DNA of 64,000 nucleotides from Micropterix aruncella (GCA_944548615.1 OX155980.1:2909884-2973883), one strand, 5' to 3'; counted from the first letter of the stretch, positions 46,603-57,372 are shown. Made by a program: numbers and translations. The notes: a model not told the origin generated them from the sequence alone.

Positions 46603-47030
46603 ACTGAGAAAAATGTAAATATGTAATACACGGAAAAACGCATGTTTTAAAAAGGATTACGTGGACGTATGGATTACGTTCATACCGAACGTATGAATTA
46701 ACATTTCGCGTAAAGGTGTTGGCGTGACGGTAGTTACCGTGTCGTAATGTTAAAATATATGTTAATTCATTACGTCGCAACTTTAAGATCTCGCTTCTAA
46801 CATGCATGCATTAGTATACGTACTGTTATAGTCGGACACATGAATCATGTTGAAATTACAGTATACTGTTACTTCCGTATTAACCGTAAGGAAAATGTTG
46901 ATACATATGACCGAGCAATGGAAATTCAATAAAATTCCTCGCTATTCAACAAAATTACGATTGAGACATCGTTATTCTGTATAAAATCGTAATAACAAAA
47001 TGGTAATGTAAGTAAAAATCTAATATAAAT
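46603..47030. mobile_element. CACTGAG MITE, copy 2
   Basis: It starts actgagaaaaatg and shares ggaaaaacgcatgtttt, gtaaaggtgttggcgtgacg and acacatgaatcatgttgaaa with the other copies. The right terminal repeat is altered (ctaatataaat), so the element is end-damaged. Confidence 0.75.
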
Positions 47031-47064
47031 ACACAAGCAATCAATCAAGTAGCAATCTATTATA

Positions 47065-47108
47065 AATACACAAGCATCCAATGTCATAACATTGGATGCT
47101 TGTGTATT
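47065..47108. repeat. Perfect 20-bp-stem hairpin
   Basis: aatacacaagcatccaatgt and its exact reverse complement are separated by cata. The left word atacacaagca also occurs 35 bases earlier. It could be a terminator-like or replication-slippage palindrome; no function is shown. Confidence 0.85.
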
Positions 47109-47535
47109 ATATAGGTATATATGGGTATGTAATAATAACGTAGGTATGTTGATCATTGTGGGCAGTCAAGTTTATGGTAAATGTGCATTTAATATATATT
47201 ATGCTACGAGTATTATATTATGTTACATATATTCTGCTTATACATGTATTGGTTTTTATGACACGGAAGAAGGACAGCACGCAAGACGCACAGGCTCAGC
47301 AAACATCACAGCTATTTCTATCCATCGCCCCAAGATAAATGTATAGCTAATGAGGGATGTGATGCTGACGAAGTAATACCCTTTCGCGACTTTTCGTTTA
47401 TGTATTTAAAAAACATTCAAAAAAAGAAATGTAACGCAATTTATATTCTGTGTAATTAATACTCTATGGAAAAAGTTTTAAATAAAAATTAAATTAAGTT
47501 ATATATAAATATTTTAAGGATTATTAAATACTATC
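47109..47535. other. Unassigned A+T-rich DNA
   Basis: Open frames at 47156-47346 overlap one another and resemble no known protein. Confidence 0.4.
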
Positions 47536-47625
47536 GCGGTTATTTGACATTATAAATAGGATTAGACGAATTTACCGCGAGAAGTCGGAAACGTCGGGTG
47601 CTACACGCGGAAAATTCGTATTTTT
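47536..47625 (+). mobile_element. Penelope-like terminal remnant
   Basis: It reads actatcgcggttatttgaca, ttataaataggattagacga, atttaccgcg, aaacgtcgggtgctac, the shared terminal words, with most of the centre deleted. Confidence 0.6.
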
Positions 47626-47727
47626 AAGGACTGTTAAAAATTAAAAAGTATATATATACAGGTAAATAAACTAACTTAAATATAAAATAAATTATATTAT
47701 TTATAAATAAATTGAATTAAAAATAAA

Positions 47728-48008
47728 TATTTATTTATTTATTTTTAGGAAAACCAACAGCTGATTATAATTTAACAAAATTAGGATTAGGATAAAAGAG
47801 AGCCAATTAAAGGTTTTCACGTTTAAGTAACGTTGTAGAAACATATGTGACCTTTCAATTAAATCTATCGATAAAAAATACATCAAAATTTATTCAACAA
47901 TTAATGCTAAAGAATTCCCCGTTCATCTGCTGCCTAGCTGAGTTAATACTCGTACAGAATAGATCAAAGTCAAAGCGTTTAATGAAATCATTGAAATTGT
48001 CACAATAT
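47728..48008 (-). mobile_element. LINE 3' end, inverted copy of the 18-kb element
   Basis: On the minus strand it carries tttgactttgatctattctg, agctaggcagcag, gaattctttagcattaattg, acatatgtttctacaacgtt and ctttaattggctctc, as in 18500-18720. It ends in an aataaataaataaatattta tail. It shows the uninterrupted form of the site occupied by the Penelope element at 18.7 kb. Confidence 0.8.
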
Positions 48009-49253
48009 TCGGTAAAGAAAAAAAAAGGAAAATATATCCCAGACATTATTACTCACTGTTGTACTGATTCCTCAAGAAATATGCGTTTTGGGCTTGGTTA
48101 GTTTACAACACGGAGAGATATTTTGGACAACAAGTAAGGGCTGTCTACTTTGTTGAGTTTTATAATTGAGTATAATAATAATATAATAGTATAACTATGG
48201 AGAAAACGGATGCCACTTAAGAGAACGTCGTCAACCCCCATCAATATGCATCAACCCTCTGTTCCATCACGCTCCCTGACTGCCAAGTAAGCAACTGAGG
48301 GATTTAATTTAATGGAAATGTCAGCAACAGCTCCGTCTCTAATGAAAAAGAAAATGGCTTGTCGCCATGATGGCATGAATAACTTATATTAAATTTTTAT
48401 CGGTTATTATTTTCCACTCAAGTCTTGAAAGGATCCATAGCATGACGTATTTGAAGTACTAAGTGATCAGATGGCATGCACGTAACTTACGCACGTTAAA
48501 AATAAAAGAATGCGTGAAGTTTAATTTTTATAATCCTCCTGTATACTGCATACAAACCACTCCCTTAAATTGATTCTAAACCGCGAGTGACACTTCTACC
48601 AGCACTTTTATTCTGTCTTCGATTGACAGTTATAGCATTTCGTTCTTACTTCTCATTATGCAAAATATGACCAAAATATTCCAGTCTTCGTTTGTGACTT
48701 TATAGCCACAAGACCTGCAACCTAATTAACACCACTTGTGTCAAAGTCAAAGGAAGGGAAGATGATTTAGATTTTATGAAAATGTCAACTTCAAACAATA
48801 GGATAAAAACGACATGGCCCTTTATTAAAGAACAAGGTATTACTTCTGTATAAATAACAAGGTTTCAACGACGTCAGCTGCAACTGCATAAAATTTTAAC
48901 AACTACTTCTTCAACTTAGCTTCCAATGTATACTAAATCTGTTAAAAGTTTTGGGAGTAGTCAATAAAAGGCTTTTTTAAGTCTTGCACACATCACTACA
49001 AAAAAGTCATTGACATTTGTAAAAATATCAAAGAAAATCCATACTATAATCAATGTTTCTCTTTTTCTTTATCCTTAGGTAATTTGATGTTATTCTGTGA
49101 TTTAAAAAAAAACGATACAATTGAAGTTATTGCCACTGTAACGTAATTATTTTATTGCATACGTATTATTTATTATTATTATTATTATTACGTATTATTT
49201 ATTGCATACGTAATTAATTATATTATTGCGCGCCTTGCTGGCAAAACTCTTCT
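48009..49253. other. Unassigned A+T-rich DNA
   Basis: An (ATT)n run lies at 49165-49190 with ttattgcatacgtaat-type words repeated around it. No gene is recognised. Confidence 0.4.
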
Positions 49254-49351
49254 ACAGGTGAGTTTTTAATTAGTGACATCCTTGTAATGTAGTGAATCAG
49301 TACGACGAATTAAGCAACTTTTAATAAGAATTTTTGAAAAGAAACATTTTT
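49254..49351. mobile_element. TIR element, left arm (interrupted by HP600)
   Basis: acaggtgagtttttaattag followed by tgac (49254-49277) is matched exactly in reverse complement at 50209-50232. Similarity continues inward for about 75 bases (aagcaacttttaat / attagaagttgctt). The flanking dinucleotide may be TA on both sides, suggesting a Tc1/mariner-type element. Without the HP600 insert it would be about 390 bp. Confidence 0.8.
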
Positions 49352-49940
49352 AAGCTATTGCATAGCTTTTATCGCGGGCCTAGGCCAGCGCGGCGACCAA
49401 ATGAAGAAATTTCTTAACGAAAATTAATTATTTTAAACTGATAATTACGTCTAAACGAGTACTGCTTACGATTCGAAAAAAATATATGTTAAACAAGAAC
49501 ATTTTCCTAATATTCTTAGCTTTGAATGTTTTAGATTTTGTTTATATTACATAGTGTAATTAATTTGTGAAATTAGGTATAACCGAACACAAAAACGACT
49601 ACTACGCAAATACTATCTGGCGTATTATTAAGAAACCTGCACCATTTTAAAGATAATTTAATTATCTATCTTTGTATCTACGATTTTTTTCGAATAATCC
49701 GTTTTTTTTGCTTTATCGAATAAAAAATATGTGCGCGGCGCTCTATCGGAGGACGTTTAAATTATTCCGAAGCATTTGCTACCGCAGCCGCAAATGATTC
49801 GGAATAATTTCAACGTTTTCCGATAGAGCGCAGTTATCTGATATCAGAAAAAATAAAATAAATAAATAATTATAATTGCACAAGTTGTTAAAAATGCTAT
49901 GCAATAGCTTTACCGCGGCAGTCCCCGAGTGCCACACGTA
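49352..49940 (-). mobile_element. HP600 element, copy 8
   Basis: A complete minus-orientation copy with the hairpin at 49738-49830, inserted in a T run of the surrounding TIR element (left flank ACATTTTT, right TTTTTTTTCTAG). Confidence 0.9.
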
Positions 49941-50232
49941 TTTTTTTTCTAGTAATTCAATAAGTTATAAGCACAATGTGCTATCTAGTGGTAGGTAAAA
50001 AATCGTTAATATTATTTACTAGCGATATTTTAACTATTGCTAGATGGCGCAGCGCGATCAAAGCTTCTCAAACATTTCTTCAATAGATATAATTTACAAA
50101 TTTACCAAAAAAAAAAACAAAAACAAATTTTTTTTTTGTTTTATCAAAAAATATACATTAGAAGTTGCTTACTTCGTCGTAGGTAACTTATTCACGCACT
50201 ACACGGACGTCACTAATTAAAAACTCACCTGT
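49941..50232. mobile_element. TIR element, right arm
   Basis: The remainder of the interrupted element, with an A/T-rich foldback at 50105-50145 and the right terminal repeat ending gtcactaattaaaaactcac, ctgt at 50232. Confidence 0.8.
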
Positions 50233-50838
50233 ATATGTACAAATACGAAGTTGGAAAAAAACGATCAATCAATACTTTTACGATATGAACACACTGAGAG
50301 GATACACTGACATATAATTGCTTCTTAGCTTCAATATTGCTTTAATAATGGGCTCAATCTTACCATACTGGTATTTTTTTCCATAACGTTTCAACATCAT
50401 CTACGAGACGGGTAAATGTTACAGTATATTCAGCACACGGTCCAGGGCAAAGCAAAAATATAGTCAGGCATTTTGAAAAATCTCTTTTTGTCCTCCATGC
50501 TACTTTGAAGACAGAACATTAACTGAAAAATTAATCTATTATTATTATTAGTATACACGAGTAAACTGTAAAATATACTACGAGCGCACTCTGCCGACAT
50601 TTCTTCCAACTGTTTACAATGCTTGCGCGCAAGATTACTGGTTTGTTTCTTGGATGCAAATCGAAAGGTTCCATATTCTGTGTCAAATGGCTGAGCATGC
50701 AACAGAGCGAACAAGAAAAGTGTTGTCTGAGATAATGGAAATATTAATTTCGCATAAGTTTTAAATCGGCAAAGATAATGAAATTGATTATATTTGATTG
50801 TCAATCCTGTTTTTTCAATTAGTAAGAACATTCATATT
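50233..50838. other. Unassigned A+T-rich DNA
   Basis: A minus-strand frame at 50430-50831 is open for 133 codons, but it is leucine- and serine-poor in pattern and resembles no family I know. I do not call it a gene. Confidence 0.4.
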
Positions 50839-51135
50839 GGGCTCGATTGCCTTTCTTCGTGAACTAAAATCGGAAATTAGTCCGTGTGAACGAGACAGGG
50901 CAATACGCTAGAGCGAAGTGTGAGATGACGGTTGTCACTTTTTCGCATTAAAACTGCCCGCCAAGGTCAAATCTTACACCGCACGAAATATGCTCGAATC
51001 TATTCGGACGAGTATAAGTTCGGCAGGTAGTTTTATCGACGATCGTTCGTTTCATTTACCGCTCTAACTTATTGCTCTGTCTCGTTCGCTTGGACTAATT
51101 TTAGTTTTAGTTCACAAAGAAACGCAATCGGGCCC
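50839..51135. mobile_element. GGGCCCG MITE, copy 2 (inverted)
   Basis: Starts gggctcgattgcctttcttc and ends gaaacgcaatcgggccc, in the orientation opposite to copies 1 and 3. The flanks are ATT on the left and ATA on the right. Confidence 0.85.
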
Positions 51136-51258
51136 ATACTATATAATTAAATAATAAATATCTCAATTCAATTCTGACGCATTTTGAGAAAATCTGTTTT
51201 AAATCTGCGGATGTCTCACTGTTGTATTGTGTTTTTTGTTAAGTAAACTTTCTTTTAA

Positions 51259-51486
51259 CCGCCGGAATGCTAATACCACTGATCGGTGGTTTTTCCGTTG
51301 CGACAACTCGCGGGCGGCCGATTTCCGTATTTATGAAGTGTGAAATTATATGCGAAAAAGTCGCCTACATTGAAGAAGTCACCATTATACATTAGTATGC
51401 GTGCACTAACATCCCCTATAAAGAAATTTTCGTGTGTTAAAAACATGCTGTCGTGAGTTTCATTCCCATGGCTAGCTTTCTAAGGG
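51259..51486. mobile_element. piggyBac-like MITE, second copy
   Basis: Flanked by TTAA at 51255-51258 and 51487-51490. It shares aatgctaataccactgatcg, ggtggttttt and cccatggctagctttct with 7513-7745. The right end reads inward CCCTTAGAAAGC. Confidence 0.78.
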
Positions 51487-52002
51487 TTAATGTATCAAAT
51501 GCTAGGGTAAAAATGTCTATCTGTAACCTCAGAGTCATCTTGAGATTGAAAAAACATGATTTTATTAATTTTTAATATTTATATAAACTTTATAGAAATA
51601 AAATTATCGCTCTCCATAACCTATATTATGCTCTAAGTCAAATGCACCACCGGTGCATAGTCTCCTCGATAAACAAGCCTCCACTGCTTCACAATTCCAT
51701 AAATATATATATTTACTTTTTCATGAAATATATATATTTCATGAAAAAGTGATAACAAGTTACAAACTCTTTGGAAACATAATTATATAAATACTAGCAG
51801 CCATAAGATATAGATAAGATAAAAAGTATTTATTTCTAATACAACCATACAGTTGTGTAGGAATGACAGTAATTAATCTTAAACTAGTTACTCAATTTAG
51901 CCAAGAGATGATATACAATATATAACTTTAAATGATGATAAGTGATAATGATGATAATGATAAATGATGATAGCCAAGAGATGATATACATAGCTAATAC
52001 AT
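51487..52002. other. A+T-rich DNA with a perfect 36-bp palindrome
   Basis: The palindrome at 51715-51750 (actttttcatgaaatata and its mirror) lies in A+T-rich sequence. Nothing else is recognised. Confidence 0.5.
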
Positions 52003-52012
52003 CTGTTGTTAT

Positions 52013-52208
52013 TATAAATAGGATAAAACGAATTTACCGTGTGATGTTTGTAGCACCCGAAGTTTTGGCGACGTTCCAGCCGCCGTTGTCTACTCAAGAC
52101 AACGGCGGCTGCAACATCGCCGAAACGTCGGGTGCTACAAACATCACGCGGCAAATTCGTTTTATCCTATTTATAATGTCAAACAACCGCGATAGTCTTC
52201 GATTTCAA
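52013..52208 (+). mobile_element. Minimal Penelope-like element, nearly pure palindrome
   Basis: Flanked by identical ctgttgttat at 52003-52012 and 52209-52218. From 52013 to about 52175 the two halves are near-perfect inverted repeats (ttataaataggataaaacg... / ...cgttttatcctatttataa) meeting at gtctactcaagac. The right end adds gtcaaacaaccgcgatagtc, ttcgattt, as in the 19.4-kb element. It appears to be an extreme 5' truncation that retains the inverted terminal segment. Confidence 0.85.
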
Positions 52209-52329
52209 CTGTTGTTATGTTCTAAAAAAACAAAAACTGATATTCTTTTGATTTTTTGAAATAAGACTCATTTGTTTTCACCGTGTCAGAGCGCATTGGC
52301 GAAAATGAAAAAAAAACGGAATTTCCCGC

Positions 52330-53245
52330 GGTAATTAAATTTCTTTGCTTAAAAGTAGTTCGTAGTGAGTATTTCAGACTTACAAGTTACATTAGGAGTT
52401 GATGCTCCCCCATATTCTACGGTTGCACGTTGGTATTCTGAATTTAGGCCTGGAAAAGCTTCAACTACAGATGAGCCTTGATCGGTTCGCCATACGACGG
52501 CAATCACTGAAGAAATGGTTAAAAGTATGGAAAAAATGTTTGGCGGATTGCCGCGTCACGGTTCGTTTTATTGCTGAAGAAGTTAAGATTTCGATAGGAA
52601 TTTAAAAGGTATTTAAAAGGTATCCTCAGGATTACTAAGGGATTTAAAAGGTATCCACAGGATGTATACCTAGAATGTTTACGGAAAAGAAAACTAGACT
52701 GAAGATTTCCCAACGCTCTTTGCATTTGTTATAATAGCATCCAGGCCGTTTTTTGATTCGATTCATTATGAACGAAACATCCATTACGATCGTGAAACAA
52801 ATCAACAGTTTATAACCTGGAAACGACCGTCATATCCAACTCCCAAGAAATTCAAGACCATTCTGATCATGGGCTTTCTTTCCGGGACAATCAAGGGGTT
52901 ATGATGATTGAATACCTTGATCATGGATTTACTATAGCGAGGGCTGTATATGCTGAACAAATATAAGAATTGTGAAACGAAATACGTAAAAAACGAAGAG
53001 GCAAACTAGCTGACATTGTTTTGTTTCATCAAGATAACTAATTAAAAAGCTGGCCTTGAAGTTCTGGAAAATCTTCCATAGAAAACCGGACCGGTTTTCT
53101 AGTGATATCTACCTATTCTCGATATTAAAAGAACATTTCAGATTTGGAAAATTTGAAGATGACGACGCGGTAGTAGCCGCAGTGCAGGAAATTTTAGGTG
53201 ATCAGGATGAGGAGTTTTCACATAGTGTATTATATTTTTAGATAA
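52330..53245 (+). pseudogene. mariner-type transposase relic
   Basis: The order of recognisable pieces is GVDAPPYSTVARWYSEFRPG and KASTTDEP near 52398, AITEEMVKSMEKM near 52500, DCRVTVRFIAEEVKISIG near 52546, then HYDRETNQQFITWKRPSYPT near 52770, EYLDHGFTIARAVYAEQI near 52910, KKRRGKLADIVLFHQDN near 52990, and SILKEHFRFGKFEDDDAVVA near 53120. These follow a Tc1/mariner transposase from the helix-turn-helix to the catalytic core. Stops and frameshifts occur throughout, and the first catalytic region (DET) is altered. Terminal repeats were not identified. Confidence 0.8.
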
Positions 53246-53433
53246 AAGATAAATAAGTGTATGAACCTAAATAAAAAGGTGACTGGCGAAAATAAAAAAA
53301 AAAAATTATAAAAGAACTTCGTAATACTCATTACCACTTTTAGCTTCTGCATTGTTTGCAAACATGGAATAAACGACCTAGCGTGAGGTGTCACAAAAGG
53401 AAGAAGAAATAAGATACGTCGCTTCGTATGATT

Positions 53434-53643
53434 ACACTGAGAAGGATATAACTCTGTAATATATGGAAATACGCATGTTTCAAAAAGGATTATGTATATA
53501 ACATATACTGTGGTACGTACATATGTATCAACATGACGCGTAACGGTTTAGTTACCGTGTCACGGGCATATACACCGGCGCACACCGAGATCTTGATTTT
53601 ACCATGCCAGTATGTTATTACATACGTAGTCAGTTACAACATT
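53434..53643. mobile_element. CACTGAG MITE, copy 3, left part
   Basis: It starts cactgagaaggatat and shares ggaaatacgcatgtttcaaa and acatgacgcgtaacgg with copies 1, 2 and 4. It is interrupted at ATT by a GGGCCCG MITE and resumes at 53943. Confidence 0.85.
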
Positions 53644-53942
53644 GGGCCCGATTGCGTTTCTTTGTGAACTACAACTAAAATTAGTCCAAGCGAACGAGAC
53701 AGAGCGATACGTTAGAGCAGGATATGAAACGAACGATCGTCGATAAATACTACTTGTCGAACTTATACGCGTCCGAATAAATTCGAGCATATTTCGTGCG
53801 GTGTAAGATTTGACCTTGGCGGGCATTTTTAATGCGAAAAAGTGACAACCGGTCATCTCACACTCTGCTTTAGCGTATTGCCCCGTCTCGTTCACACGGA
53901 CTAATTTCCGATTTTAGTTCACGAAGAACTGCAATCGAGCCC
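53644..53942. mobile_element. GGGCCCG MITE, copy 3, nested
   Basis: 299 bp, inserted in a CACTGAG MITE with ATT on both sides (53641-53643 and 53943-53945). The intact copy at 26.8 kb shows a single attat at this position, confirming a 3-bp duplication. Confidence 0.92.
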
Positions 53943-54110
53943 ATTATATCGTTATTTTCGTACGGAGCATGGTGAAACATATAATCGAGTAATGGAGTTT
54001 CAAAAAAAATCCTTGCAATTCAACAAAATACGATTGAAACATCATTATTCTGTATAAAACCGTAAAAGCAAAACGACATTGTATCAAAAATCCAATATTT
54101 TTGTCAGTGT
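53943..54110. mobile_element. CACTGAG MITE, copy 3, right part
   Basis: It continues tacggagcatggtgaaacat, cgagtaatggagtttcaa and ends ccaatatttttgtcagtg. Immediately after it comes TAG and a GC-rich exon-like segment. Confidence 0.85.
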
Positions 54111-54112
54111 AG

Positions 54113-54317
54113 TTGCGAACGCAGTCGCTCCCGCTCGCTAGTGCGGTGGACGCTGAATCGCGGCAGGGCGTCGCAAAATGTACTCGATGCGGTACTCGAT
54201 GACCTGTCGCGGTCGTCGCGAATGCAACAACAACACCGAATTGCACGATTGTGGGTTAAGGCCGCATCAACCGGCGATCTTTGCCTTATACAGCGGCAGC
54301 TGGAGAGCGGTCAAGTA
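54113..54317 (+). CDS. Candidate host exon with ankyrin-like start
   Basis: A GC- and CpG-rich block in A+T-rich surroundings, open in one frame from 54114. The residues LWVKAASTGDLCLIQRQLES resemble the first helix pair of an ankyrin repeat (LW.AA.TGDL..I...LESG), preceded by NVLDAVLDDLSRSSRMQQQH. An ATG at 54222 could start translation there. A GT after GGTCAA at 54318 would be a weak donor; reading on, the frame stops at 54338. The segment starts right at the end of a MITE whose last bases (tttttgtcagtgtag) would serve as an acceptor. It could also be an old repeat with a chance frame. Confidence 0.4.
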
Positions 54318-54667
54318 CGCGACTGTGGACGCGTTTGAGGCGAGCCTCGCGTCTCGTTCGTTTCGCTCATTCATTCGACCTTTGTTACAAAGGAAACAAA
54401 CCGCGATCGCGAAAATTTATTCAGTTACAACCGAAGACAAAAGAAATTAATCTTCGCAGAGAAAATGTCTTTAAGCAGAGATTGTATTTTCTGTATACGC
54501 AGCTCGATTATAGAACCAGCTCCCTCTCAATGTCAAACGCGTGCAGTTGCTTTCTATTTTCAAACTTTTCTGAAAAAGCATTTTTTCTCTCATCAAAAGT
54601 AAACCCTTCCACCTACCGTCCCATGTCCTTTCTCTGCCTTAGTGATACTTTGTTTATTTTTTGTTAT
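54318..54667. other. Possible intron start or unassigned DNA
   Basis: 54318-54440 stays GC-rich with an insect initiator-like TCAGTT at 54420, then becomes A+T-rich. Overlapping open frames run to 54751 but cross the piggyBac boundary, so they are not a gene. Confidence 0.4.
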
Positions 54668-54671
54668 TTAA

Positions 54672-55427
54672 CCCTTTCACAGGCATCGCAAACTAAGCCA
54701 AACGTGAGCAAAATGGGCATTAAAAGTGCCATAAAATATTATAAAGCCTGAAAATAAGTCTTTCAGGCGTGATAACATATTTGCCTATGAGCGGTAAAAA
54801 CATGTAGGTATGTGGCCATTATGTTGCCAGTATCTAAAAAAACTGCTCAGTGCAACCAACCATCATCATCAAGACTATCTTCTGACATAAAATCGACTGG
54901 TATTTCCAATATTTCGACTATTTGTTTTGTACGTAGTTGTTTCGTAATTTTCTTTGGTTTTAGCATCCGAAACAAGTATAATAATGCACGTAAGCACCGG
55001 CAAAAGTTTGACCAGTTTTCCGGGTATTACCAATTATTTGGCCAGTCACGGGCATCGGTAACCTCGACTATTTTCGTCACAAAAGCATAACAAAAACCGA
55101 TTGAATCAGTCAAATTATTACTCAATATAGTAGATTTTTTTTATAGAACAATAATAAATATTTGTAATTTATTTTTACTCGGACAATCCTCAGATTTAAA
55201 TGGATTTTAACGGAACGCAGCAAAAAAGACCACACCTACGCCATGTTTTTTTAAACGACAGAAGTACAAGATTGCAGACCCAATCAAAGGTCTTGTTTTG
55301 ATTTTATCGCATTGACGATAAATGGAGCTCAGAGTATTAAGCATTTTTCGTGGTTATTAAAGATTAACTTAGAAATAGTACTAGGATAGATAGACTTGCA
55401 ACTGTTATGACTATACCAATGAAAGGG
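54672..55427 (-). mobile_element. piggyBac-like element (756 bp, TTAA ends)
   Basis: It is flanked by TTAA at 54668-54671 and 55428-55431. The ends read inward CCCTTTCACAGG and CCCTTTCATTGG, the CCC-starting inverted ends of piggyBac elements. A short minus-strand frame inside resembles the N terminus of a piggyBac transposase. The catalytic domain is absent, so the element is an internally deleted derivative. Confidence 0.88.
54847..54966 (-). CDS. Truncated piggyBac transposase N terminus
   Basis: A 39-codon frame starts MLKPKKITKQLRTKQIVEIL and ends SEDSLDDDGWLH. A basic, helical start with an (E/D)I-type segment followed by an acidic run is usual at the beginning of piggyBac transposases. 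It lies inside an element with piggyBac ends, at the expected distance from its right terminus. It stops at TGA and has no DDD domain. Confidence 0.5.
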   Translation of the reverse strand: MLKPKKITKQLRTKQIVEILEIPVDFMSEDSLDDDGWLH

Positions 55428-55431
55428 TTAA

Positions 55432-57372
55432 CTTTAGCTGAATATCACCCAGCGTTGCTAGGGTTCCGCTTCCTCCCTCGCCCTCCCATTTTAACCATTT
55501 TCTCCCTACCCCCCCTATTCAGAAACCCTTTAAAGCATACTAAAACATTCCCAAACATTCTATGTCCTCTCATAAAAAAACAATGATTGGCTTAAGGTGG
55601 ACGTATCTAATCAAAACCTTTGTTGTACTAGCCTTGATATATTTGGTTCAGTTAGATACCAGGATTCGGATAGGTTTCCACCAGCACCAGTTGTACAAGA
55701 ATAAACATTAAATAAGCAGGCGATAACTCGTCAGCCTAGGCGACTGTTGCCGAAGCGGTGACGTAACAGCGAGCGTTTGACCTTCCAATTGCCATGGCAT
55801 TATCCAATAGCCAATACACGCGGCCATCGAAAACCGTTAAAACTGTTTCTACTTTCAACGTTCCTTATGAATACAGTCAATCGAGATGCGTTCGTTACTG
55901 AACATAAATTGCAATAAAACGAGGGTTTGTATTATTCAAAAATACTGGAACTTCCTAACAACACAAATAAAATAACTTAAAAGATTGCACTTCCCAACCT
56001 TGCCTTTTTCACGACTAAAACGTTGCCCATTATACGATGAATGTAATTAAAAATTCTACATAACATAATAAATTTACCAAAATTACAGGTTTCTATCCTA
56101 TAATATATATTATTATATAAGCAAACTAATGGCGAAAATCATAACCACTGTTACTCTTCATTATCGATCGAATACGATTTGATGATTCAAACGGGTTTAA
56201 AACTTCTGTATAATTATTATTATTGAATGATTTTAATGGGTGACCAGTTAAATATGGACTACTCCCACTTTGTTGTTGAAACAAATTGTTTTTGCCGGAA
56301 ATATCATTTAAAAATAAATGTCATAATTGGTATTTATGTATTTAAACTTGAGAAACTCGTTTGTTCGTCAATAACTTTAACTTAGTTGTAATTCACGGTC
56401 AATTCATTGTCAAACGTCTCGTTAGTTGTAATTTAATTAATTTGTTTCTTGTTAGGATGTTTTGTCGTATGAAACAGTTTCCGCCAAGGGATTGAACAAG
56501 AACAATGTAGGTAATCAGTAGGGGTGAGCGCCGCATGACGGCGCAAAGGGGGGGGGGGGGGGAGGAGGAGGCCAGAACAGCCGCCTGACTTGGTTGTATC
56601 GGTAGCGGTGTGTTTTTCTGTTTCCCGCTATATCGATATATTTTTTATGTTTGCAGACATTGTATAAGAGTACATGACATACTTAAGAGCCTTATTACAA
56701 AATAGCGTAGGTATTCTTTTAAAATGAGTTGAAAAAATGAACGCATTTTTTTTTGGATGTAACTATAAAAGATAGGATAAATAAATAAATAAATAAATAA
56801 ATAACTATTCAACCCTGGGAGAAAACCGCGGCACTGAGCGCTCTTCTCTTGCGCAAGCAAATATATACACAATTTCTAATTGTTTTTTGCAGTGTTTTCT
56901 CCTTTCTAATGACAATAATTTATATTATGTCGTATTGCTAAAAGAGTGAACTTTAATATAGTATAAGTATTATATAAGAATCTTATTTTATTTCTGAGAA
57001 AATTAGAATGATACAGGAAGATTTTTTTTTAATTTTGTGTAATTGTAAGTAATGTATACCTTGGATATGTGGTCAAAAAACGAAAAAATAAAGCCGTAGT
57101 GTACATCAAGAATACATGACGGACATAAAAAAAATAGTATACGGTTTTCGTTGTAGTGATATTACTGTATTAAGGAGCTCAAAGTTTGCCTTCCGAGCGT
57201 TTTACGAATAACGACTTTCGGAAAATGGGCTGAATAAGTAAATAATATTCGTTATATCTAAAATTAAAGGCCGCTATGGTCAACATCAAGAAATGGTCCA
57301 GGTAATTTAGTAATTAAAGTTTGTAGAAATCTCTTCATTTCTTGGAATTAGAACGCCAAAAATCCACTTTTC
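55432..57372. other. Unassigned DNA with simple repeats
   Basis: A G16 run lies near 56548, an (AAAT)n run at 56779-56806 and C-rich simple sequence near 55480-55520. ttatattatt-type palindromes occur near 56103. No gene or repeat end is recognised. Confidence 0.4.

Noticed and set aside
50430..50831. 133-codon minus-strand frame
   Set aside because: No family resemblance and composition like translated A+T-rich intergenic DNA.
52910..53035. Assigning the mariner relic to a DD37D (maT) group from residue spacing
   Set aside because: The second catalytic residue is uncertain (LDHG versus a substituted residue three codons before) and stops or indels intervene, so the spacing cannot be trusted.
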